From Aquabacterium sp. (lineage in GTDB: Bacteria; Pseudomonadota; Gammaproteobacteria; Burkholderiales; Burkholderiaceae_C): 64,000 nt of DNA. A program made the position numbers and the translations under genes. The stretch's first letter is position 1. Every line of letters starts with the position of its first letter. Shown piece by piece: positions 55,453 to 62,069 of this stretch. The DNA lies in NCBI GenBank assembly GCA_030654395.1, contig JAURXM010000031.1:124001-188000 (forward strand), read 5' to 3'. The notes beneath the pieces are model-generated. The model worked only from the letters and a program-made list of their open reading frames with translations, made no database searches and was not told the origin of the DNA.

Positions 55453-56301
55453 ATGAGCGAATCGACCACGCCTGATCAACTTGGGTTGCTTGATCCTGTC
55501 CCCGATGACTTTCGGGGCGTGTGGCAACGCACCTTGCTGCAAACGGATTTGTCAGCGGGCGAGCACATGGTCAACGACAGCACCACTTGGGTGCGGTGGT
55601 TGCAAACCAGCCTTTGGCATGGTCATCTGAGCGTGCCCCAACACATTCAGCACGATCGCCCTGCACAGCCCTTGTCTGCTTTACTGCCCTCGCAGCTGGG
55701 TGCCTTGACTGAGCAAAATGGCTTCACAGGCATCACCAAGATAGCCTCCTTGCCTGAGGGCTTGGTCTGCAAGTGGCTGCACCGCGTTGATTACCAGCCC
55801 CCTAGCGTATTGCCTGATGCGGGCTGGATGTTGGGCGATCGACCGGGGCACCTCATTGAGATTGGCGTGCACGCCGAGTACAACGCCACGTGGGAGCTTT
55901 TGCCCGACTCTACAGGGCGCTTCATCGCATTGGCGGGTGTCAACCAGCGTGGGCAGGATGATGGCAGTCGCATCATGGTGGCTGGTCGCTACCTGATGTG
56001 CGTGCGGCCTCGGGTCAAACGCTGGCCGCGCGGCATGACGCCCGGTTATACCCTGACAGATGTGATGTTGACCTATCCGGAGCTGGCGCTGGCGTGGCTG
56101 GATTGTGAAGTCTCGTTTGGGGTCTTGACCCAAGGGCACTGGCACATCGAGCGGTCCACCTTGCCTGATCGCGAAAATCAGCAAAAACCGTTTGAGCTGC
56201 AACGGCTCGGTGAAGGCCGCGCGCAATTGATGTCGCCGGACATGCCAAGTGATTGGCAGATACTTGAATGGACAGCCGATGGTGACCGCATCACGGCCTG
56301 A
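55453..56301 (+). CDS. Protein resembling the HRI1 family
   Basis: I do not assign a function to this 282-residue protein. It has no signal peptide. Features visible are FRGVWQRTLLQTD, then VRWLQTSLWHGHLSVP, GFTGIT, LIEIGVHAEYNATWELLP and FVVLTQGHWHIE-like strands. This recalls HRI1, a fungal protein of two lipocalin-like barrels, and its scattered bacterial relatives. The last 23 bp overlap the SET-domain gene, so both are probably expressed together. Whether the two act in one process is unknown. Confidence 0.5.
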   Translation: MSESTTPDQLGLLDPVPDDFRGVWQRTLLQTDLSAGEHMVNDSTTWVRWLQTSLWHGHLSVPQHIQHDRPAQPLSALLPSQLGALTEQNGFTGITKIASLPEGLVCKWLHRVDYQPPSVLPDAGWMLGDRPGHLIEIGVHAEYNATWELLPDSTGRFIALAGVNQRGQDDGSRIMVAGRYLMCVRPRVKRWPRGMTPGYTLTDVMLTYPELALAWLDCEVSFGVLTQGHWHIERSTLPDRENQQKPFELQRLGEGRAQLMSPDMPSDWQILEWTADGDRITA

Positions 56302-56731
56302 TCGCATCATTGCGGATCCCCAAAAATTCCGCGTGCAAGTGGGCCCCAGTGCCATTGACGGGCAGGGTGCATTTGCAGACGAGGCCATCCCCGCTAAGCG
56401 CAAAATCGGTGAGATCAGGGGGGAGTTCATCGACGTGGCCTTGGCACGACAGCGCGCACGAGAGGCCGAGCGCAGCACAGGCCGGATCTTCATGATCGCG
56501 ATCTCTGATAAACGTGCTGTGGACGCAACCCATTCTGTTGACGCACTGCGCTTTGTCAACCACTCGTGCGCACCCAATGTGGTGCTCAAAGTGCAGCAAG
56601 GGCGCATCGCGTTTTATGCTTTGCGCGACATTGCCTCAGGCGAGGAATTAACCGCCCGCTATGGCACCACGCACCATGCAGGGCGTTTGCTTTGTCGCTG
56701 TGGTGCGACGCAGTGTCTCGGTCGACTTTGA
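56279..56731 (+). CDS. SET-domain protein lysine methyltransferase-like protein
   Basis: The 150-residue protein shows a compact SET domain: GQGAFADEAIPAKRKIGEIR near the N-terminus, the knot motif RFVNHSCAPNV, and the second motif GEELTARYG, followed by a post-SET cysteine set (LCRCGATQCLG) that binds zinc beside the active site. These are the catalytic and SAM-binding elements of protein lysine methyltransferases. Bacterial SET proteins can methylate HU-like or host proteins; the target here is unknown. The start MVTASRPD lies in the end of the upstream gene; another ATG at 56249 would extend the overlap. Confidence 0.87.
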   Translation: MVTASRPDRIIADPQKFRVQVGPSAIDGQGAFADEAIPAKRKIGEIRGEFIDVALARQRAREAERSTGRIFMIAISDKRAVDATHSVDALRFVNHSCAPNVVLKVQQGRIAFYALRDIASGEELTARYGTTHHAGRLLCRCGATQCLGRL

Positions 56732-56815
56732 TACCGGTGGCTTGTCCTATTTCATGAGGGCTTAGCACCATAGAATGGGCTCATTGCAGTCCTCATTTAC
56801 AAGGTATTCGTCACG

Positions 56816-58636
56816 ATGGTTTCGTTCTCGCAGCCTCTGTTAGACCGCTCGCCAAGTGACGCCAAGCTACAAGCACGCGTATGGTCTGAGCGCATGAAGA
56901 TGCTGTGCTCGCATGTGCCAACTGTGATGGGCTTGTCAGTGGGGTTTGCCTTGGCCTTGTGTTGGTTGTTGCGCACGCAAGTTGATGCGCTCAACCTGGC
57001 TTGCTGGTTTGGGCTGCGGTCGGTGGTGGTGCTGGCACGTTTCAGCCACGCCCGCATGTACATGTCGGCACCCGATCAACATCAAACAGCTTGGTATCGG
57101 GGCCTTTTGGCGTTGGTGTTTCTGGACGGCCTGTTGTGGGGGGCGACATGGTGGTGGCTGGTGCCCGTAGACCGCATGGAGCTCACGGCCATCACCTTGA
57201 CGGCCATCATGGGGGTGGCATCGCTGTCAGCGTTCATCTTGCATGCTGACACACGCTCGGCAGCATGCCACTTGTTGCCCATGCTCTTGCCTAGCGCACT
57301 CTATAGCCTGACAAGGCATGACGCTTATGGCCTGTTTGGCTCATTTTGTTTGCTGACTTTCGCTGGGTTTTTATTGTTTGAAACGCATCGAACACAAGCA
57401 CGCCTGCTGGAGTTGCTGACCTTGCGCTTCGTACACGAAAGCGTCTTGCAAGAGCGCGAACAAGCACTGGCCTTGGCGCAGTTTCACAGCGAGGCCAAGA
57501 GCAGCTTCTTGGCCTCCATGAGCCATGAAATGCGCACCCCACTGCATGGCATTTTGGGTTTGACAAGGTTGCTGAGCGAGGACGAAGCGCGACCTGTCGC
57601 ACAGCGTCGCTTGGCTTTGCTTGAGCGCTCGGGCGAGCACCTGCTGACCGTCATCAATGACGTACTGGACATATCAAAAATTGAGTCAGGCCATGTACAG
57701 GTTGACAGCCAGCCCTTTGACTTGTCTGTGTTGGTGGCCGAGGTGGCTGAGGTCTCTACCGTTACAGCCAACCGCAAGGGCTTGCATCTGCTGTTGCAAA
57801 ATGACTTGCCCACAGCCTTTACTGTCAGGGGCGATGCCATGCGGGTGCGGCAGATCTTGCACAACCTGCTGGGCAATGCCATCAAGTTCACGGACAAGGG
57901 ACGGGTGACCTTGCACGTCGCACGTCGAACCGGCAGTGATCACATCGCTTTTGTGGTCACTGACACCGGCGTGGGTATCCCAGAGGCTGAACAGCGCCAT
58001 ATTTTTGATGCATTCCATCAAGTCAACAACGCGCTGGACACCCGCTATGGCGGCACGGGGCTGGGCTTAAGCATCTCTCGGCAGTTGTGCATGGCCATGG
58101 GGGGGGATTTGAGCTGTGCCAGCCAGAAGGGCGTGGGCTCTAGCTTCGAGTGCTTGCTGGCCTTGCCTGAAACGCAGCTCACGTTGGTCCCGAGCGCCGA
58201 GTTGTCGCCGCCGGATGTGCTGTTGACCATGGCCCATGCTCACGTCCTGCTTGTTGAGGACAACCCCATCAACGCCATGGTGGCTGAAGCCGCCTTGCGT
58301 CAAATCGGGGTGCAGGTGCATTTGGTGGATGACGGCAGCCAAGCAGTCACTTGGCTGGGGCAGCATCATGCTGACTTGGTGCTGATGGACTGCCAGATGC
58401 CGGTCATGGACGGCTTTGAAGCGTCGCGTCGCATTCGATCTCAGGAGCTGGCACTTGGGCTCAAGCGTGTGCCCATCATCGCCCTGAGCGCCAATGTGTT
58501 TGCTGGCGAGCGGGCGCGTTGTCTGGAGTCAGGAATGGATGATCACCTTGGCAAGCCCTTCTACCGGGAGGACTTGCACAAGATGCTGGCGCGTCACATG
58601 CAGCGCGGCGCACAAGGTGCACGCCAAGCCGCATGA
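56816..58636 (+). CDS. Hybrid sensor histidine kinase / response regulator
   Basis: The 606-residue protein has five or six N-terminal membrane segments (about 30-185), a dimerisation domain with H237 in SHEMRTPLHGILG, a HATPase domain (N-box LLGNAIKFT, DTGVGIPEA, and GGTGLGLSISRQ) and a C-terminal receiver domain with phospho-acceptor Asp in DLVLMDCQMPVMDG and Lys in LGKPFYRED. There is no PAS or HAMP domain. A phosphorelay from His to Asp is expected, with an unlinked histidine phosphotransfer protein or output regulator. The membrane sensor is of unknown ligand. It stands alone, convergent with the PEP-CTERM gene. Confidence 0.94.
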   Translation: MVSFSQPLLDRSPSDAKLQARVWSERMKMLCSHVPTVMGLSVGFALALCWLLRTQVDALNLACWFGLRSVVVLARFSHARMYMSAPDQHQTAWYRGLLALVFLDGLLWGATWWWLVPVDRMELTAITLTAIMGVASLSAFILHADTRSAACHLLPMLLPSALYSLTRHDAYGLFGSFCLLTFAGFLLFETHRTQARLLELLTLRFVHESVLQEREQALALAQFHSEAKSSFLASMSHEMRTPLHGILGLTRLLSEDEARPVAQRRLALLERSGEHLLTVINDVLDISKIESGHVQVDSQPFDLSVLVAEVAEVSTVTANRKGLHLLLQNDLPTAFTVRGDAMRVRQILHNLLGNAIKFTDKGRVTLHVARRTGSDHIAFVVTDTGVGIPEAEQRHIFDAFHQVNNALDTRYGGTGLGLSISRQLCMAMGGDLSCASQKGVGSSFECLLALPETQLTLVPSAELSPPDVLLTMAHAHVLLVEDNPINAMVAEAALRQIGVQVHLVDDGSQAVTWLGQHHADLVLMDCQMPVMDGFEASRRIRSQELALGLKRVPIIALSANVFAGERARCLESGMDDHLGKPFYREDLHKMLARHMQRGAQGARQAA

Positions 58637-58646
58637 ATCGCGCCGA

Positions 58647-59417
58647 TTAGGCCGCTTGAGCCAGCTTGCGGCGTGTTGCCATCACCAAGCCCACCAAGCC
58701 CAAGCCCATCAAGGCATAGGTTGAAGGCTCAGGGATCGAGGGTGTCACAGGGGTGCCAATGATTTGTGATGTTACGGTGCCGTAGTCTGTGATGCCTTGC
58801 ATGGCCGAGACGCCCAGCTTCAATAGGCCCAAGGACTGGGAGAAGACGGCGAAGCTGTCTGCGTTCAAACTCAAGCCAGAAATGGTGTTGTTGTACACAC
58901 CCGCGCCAGCGAATTTGGTTGTGCCGGTGATGGTGGTGAAATCCCACAGCGCGAAGTTGGTTTTGGTGCCCACACCATTGCCGCCGATGATCGTGGCATA
59001 GATCTTTTTGGTGACGAGGTCAGCGGCCAAATCGGTGACCACCAATGAGCCGCCGCTTGAGACGCTTTTCAGTGCAGGGGCGATCAGGGTCATGCCGCCT
59101 GATGACGCAACCCTCAGAACTTCCTCTGACACGTCATCGAAGGTGGCTGAAGTCAAAGGCGCTGCTGCAGTGGCTGACTCAAAGAAGCCGTCAGAGTCTT
59201 TGGTGATCGTGGAGGTGGCAGCACCGTAGTTGGTCAGGGAGATTTTGCCGGTATCCAAGGCACCCAGCAAGTCGGCGCTGAAGGAGAGTGATGCCGTACC
59301 CGATGCGGTCAAGCCTTTATACGTGTCGCCCACGCTGACATACACAGGTGCGGCGTGTGCGATACCCGTTGCGGCGATAGCTGCAGCTGCAGCGATGTGT
59401 TTGATGGCCAGTTTCAT
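58647..59417 (-). CDS. PEP-CTERM sorting-signal exported protein
   Basis: The 256-residue protein has an N-terminal signal peptide (MKLAIKHIAAAAAIAATGIA, cleavage near AHAAP) and a C-terminal PEP-CTERM signal: SIPEPSTYALMGLGLVGLVM then the basic end RRKLAQ. The mature part is rich in Thr, Ser, Gly and Ala with beta-type repeats, typical of PEP-CTERM extracellular matrix proteins. Export via Sec and processing by an exosortase are expected. No exosortase gene is seen in this window, so the sorting machinery must lie elsewhere. The function is unknown. Confidence 0.85.
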   Translation of the reverse strand: MKLAIKHIAAAAAIAATGIAHAAPVYVSVGDTYKGLTASGTASLSFSADLLGALDTGKISLTNYGAATSTITKDSDGFFESATAAAPLTSATFDDVSEEVLRVASSGGMTLIAPALKSVSSGGSLVVTDLAADLVTKKIYATIIGGNGVGTKTNFALWDFTTITGTTKFAGAGVYNNTISGLSLNADSFAVFSQSLGLLKLGVSAMQGITDYGTVTSQIIGTPVTPSIPEPSTYALMGLGLVGLVMATRRKLAQAA

Positions 59418-59809
59418 GTGAAGTCCTTGAGGAATAAAGAAGTAAGTGGTTTACCCTTGAACCTGACTCCATCTGACTGCTGCGCTGGAAACCGGGTTCA
59501 GTCTTGTTAGATTAACGATGATCGATAAATGATTGCTTAGGGTTGTCTTTGACTTCAGGGATCGATTGACGACATCTACCCATATATTAGCTTCACACCG
59601 CCTGAGTAACGAGGCATGAGGCATGAGGGGGTATATCCGGATGTAAAGTAACCCGCGTGGGGTAATCAACGACAAAGGCCTGATGGGCCACTTATGTCAT
59701 CTGTTATTCTGTCAATAGATATCAAAAAATTCCTTCTAAACGGGCATTTATATGCCTTATGTTGAATAGTCGTTATTGTGTAATCTGATCTGTCATGTTA
59801 GTGAGGTTG
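59418..59809. other. Intergenic region between divergent PEP-CTERM and solute-binding genes
   Basis: About 390 bp with no recognised gene. It looks more A+T-rich than the flanks and should hold the promoters of both divergent genes. GAGGCAT is repeated as GAGGCATGAGGCATGAGGG near 59613, and a near-inverted GTAACCCGCG/TGGGGTAA lies near 59648. A ribosome binding site GTGAGG occurs at 59801-59806. I could not place promoter boxes with confidence. Confidence 0.3.
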
Positions 59810-59812
59810 ATG

Positions 59813-60847
59813 ATGATTAAGAAATGGCAATATGCTGCTGTGGCGGCATTGATGGCCGCGAGTCCTTTGGTCGAGGCCAAGCAGCGTGTCTGTGTGTTCG
59901 ATATTCTGGGCACTGGCGGTGACGGCTTTAACTCGGCCAAGGATTACGCTATTGAGATGCAGAAGCACGGCGGCGATCTCGAGCTCAAGGTCTATATTGA
60001 CGAGCGTGTGGCCGTTGAAGACTTCCGCACAGGCCAATGCGATGCCGTGATGGCAACCGCTTTGCGAACGCGTGTTTTCAATCCCTTGTCTGCTGCGCTG
60101 GACTCGGCTGGCGCCTCAACCGTGGTGCGCAATGGCAAAGTCGACATGACTGGCAGCTACGAGGTGGTGCGCAAGACCATTCAAACCTTCGCTTCGCCTA
60201 AAGCGGCTGCGTTGATGGTGCAGGGCAACTACGAAGTGGGCGGTGTTGTGCCTTTGGGGGCGGCCTATGCCTTTGTCAACGACCGTCAGATCAGCAACCT
60301 TGAGGCGGCCAGTGGCAAGCGCGTGGCCGCGTTTGATCATGACAAGGCACAAGCGCAGTTGATTCAGCGTGTGGGCGCACGTCCGGTGGTGGCCGACGTG
60401 ACCAATTTCGGCACGATGTTCAATAACGGCAATGTGGACGTCATCATGGCGCCCTCCATCGCTTTTAAGCCTCTGGAGCTGTACAAGGGCTTGGGTAACA
60501 AGGGCGCTGTGCACCGCTTCCCGATGACCATTTTGACCTACCAGATGATCATCAAGCGTGACAAGTTCCCAGAAGGCTATGGGCAGAAGTCGCGTGAAGT
60601 GTGGCTCAGCCGTTTTGATAACGTGCTGGAACTCACCAAGCGTGCCGATCTCACCATCCCTGCCAAATTTTGGATGGACCCCAGCGAGGCAGAGGTTGAG
60701 CGTTACGTCACTTTGATGCGCGACGGGCGTTTAGACATGGCGGATAGGGGCTTTTATGACAAGAAGGGCCTCAAGATCATCAAGCGCGTTCGTTGCGACG
60801 TGAACCCTTCGGCTTCGGATTGCAGCCAGTCAACTGAAACTTGGTAA
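59813..60847 (+). CDS. Periplasmic solute-binding-like protein (RND-associated type)
   Basis: The 344-residue protein has a signal peptide (MIKKWQYAAVAALMAASPLV, cleavage near EAKQ) and a layout similar to periplasmic substrate-binding proteins. Motifs seen are VFDILGTGGDGFNSAKDYAIEM and MATALRTRVFNPLSAALDS. It matches the putative solute-binding proteins found near RND-type membrane transporters, which bind unknown hydrophobic ligands. No transporter gene lies next to it here. Two ATG codons at 59810 and 59813 are possible starts; the GTGAGG favours the second. Confidence 0.7.
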   Translation: MIKKWQYAAVAALMAASPLVEAKQRVCVFDILGTGGDGFNSAKDYAIEMQKHGGDLELKVYIDERVAVEDFRTGQCDAVMATALRTRVFNPLSAALDSAGASTVVRNGKVDMTGSYEVVRKTIQTFASPKAAALMVQGNYEVGGVVPLGAAYAFVNDRQISNLEAASGKRVAAFDHDKAQAQLIQRVGARPVVADVTNFGTMFNNGNVDVIMAPSIAFKPLELYKGLGNKGAVHRFPMTILTYQMIIKRDKFPEGYGQKSREVWLSRFDNVLELTKRADLTIPAKFWMDPSEAEVERYVTLMRDGRLDMADRGFYDKKGLKIIKRVRCDVNPSASDCSQSTETW

Positions 60848-60870
60848 CCCGCTGCGATCGGGCAAAAAAA

Positions 60871-60895
60871 AGCCTCCTGGTTCAGGAGGCTTTTT
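60871..60895. terminator. Bidirectional rho-independent terminator
   Basis: AGCCTCCTG (60871-60879), loop GTT, CAGGAGGCT (60883-60891) form a 9-bp stem with an A-run before and TTTTT after it. It therefore works on both strands, ending the solute-binding gene and the convergent 70-residue gene. Confidence 0.92.
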
Positions 60896-60908
60896 CATGT
60901 GTGGGTGA

Positions 60909-61121
60909 TTAACCCAGTGCTGCCAAGTCAGCAGAGACCTTTTGCAGCAGGTCGTCGGTGATCAGGCCACCGGAGAACTTGGCAACCATGGACAGTGCAA
61001 AACCCTTGCCCATGCCGATTTGTGGATGGGTAGAGATGCCTGGCATGTGCTTTTCCAGGATGGCCTTGGTGGCTTCGTTGTCCAGCAAGTCGGCGAGTTT
61101 GGTTTCGATTGAAAAGCTCAT
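60909..61121 (-). CDS. Small protein of unknown function (70 residues)
   Basis: The protein starts MSFSIETKLADLLDNEATKA and continues ILEKHMPGISTHPQIGMGKG and FALSMVAKFSGGLITDDLLQ. The sequence is mostly helical with no signal or membrane segment. The same short domain (…LLxNxxAxAVLEKHxPGI…HPQIGM…) is, from memory, found as an appended C-terminal unit on various sugar- and ester-processing enzymes. The function is unknown. It ends at the shared terminator 60871-60895. The 950 bp upstream of its start contain no other gene. Confidence 0.75.
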   Translation of the reverse strand: MSFSIETKLADLLDNEATKAILEKHMPGISTHPQIGMGKGFALSMVAKFSGGLITDDLLQKVSADLAALG

Positions 61122-61363
61122 GTGTGTCTCACTATGGATGATGGGTTGGAGAAGGGGTGCGCCCCGCACATCTATCGTCAAGCTGCTTTGGGCTCAGGCA
61201 CAAGCATAACTGGTTCAAACGGTTGTTTGCCGGATCAGAGGCATTTTCATGTCAACACAGGTGTTGTGTTGGGTGGGCGATGCCGCGACCGCGTGCTGCG
61301 TTAGCACAAAAGCATATCTGTTTTTGACCGTTTGTTGCTCATTTTCGTGTTATCAGCCCTGAC

Positions 61364-61995
61364 TTATCCCCAAAAAAGGGCACGTCTATCCGGACAAGTG
61401 TTGGTTGAAAGTGACGCCGTGTAAAGCACGAGGTTGTGTTGTAAGTCATTGATTTATATAGGTATAAAACGGATGCGTCTTTGTGGTGCATGCTCAGGAA
61501 AACCCTGTGTAAACAAGCGCTTGCCGCAAGTGTGAATAGGTTCTCCACAAAGTTATCCACAGATTGTGTGGATAACAGGCGGGGCCATGTAAATCAAGCA
61601 CTTACAGGCGAACGCTGCCCTCTGACTTTGACTGTCGCCATCAACATGGGGCCAAAATATGACGTGTGAAACAATTGCTGCAGTGGGCCCGAACGGTGCG
61701 TGAACCATGTCACACCCTGACACGGCGTGTCAGTTTTTGAGCAACTAGGTTAAACCCTAGGATTTGAAAATCATTGTCGTACTTATCCCCATATTTTGGG
61801 GCGTGGCCGCACTAAGTTGGTGTATGGAGGGTGGATGGGTCTTATTGATTAGATAGAGCGCTAAGTCATTGATTCATATAGAGCCCTTCAGAGTGCCTCA
61901 ACTTGTGGCAATCTGATTCAAACGCCCGTCTGACAAGCAGTTAGCGCTTGTTTGCAATCCTTTCCCACAAAGTTATCCACAGGCTCCGTGGATAA
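61364..61995. other. DnaA-box-like cluster in a 420-bp duplicated module, candidate replication origin
   Basis: No gene is visible between 61122 and 62069. Perfect DnaA boxes TTATCCACA occur at 61553-61561, 61567-61575 (minus strand, TGTGGATAA) and 61973-61981. One-mismatch forms occur at 61987-61995 (CGTGGATAA) and as TTATCCCCA at 61364-61372 and 61783-61791. The second set repeats the first at offsets of 419-420 bp. The stretch AAGTCATTGATTTATATAG at 61443-61461 recurs nearly unchanged at 61863-61881, again 420 bp later. Each copy therefore has a box, an AT-rich stretch and a pair of opposed boxes. This fits an origin or a DnaA-binding regulatory region before priA. Calling it oriC needs cumulative GC skew and dnaA/gyrB context. 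Confidence 0.55.
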
Positions 61996-62069
61996 GCGGT
62001 TTGGCCTCTGCTGGCCCTTGCAGGCCATGGGCTAAGCTCACTTTGTCAGTATTTCGGAGACAAGATCGC

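Noticed and set aside
55379-55456. 25-codon frame starting MITLYTFG resembling a GST start
   Set aside because: Only the first eight residues are similar, too little to call a gene or pseudogene.
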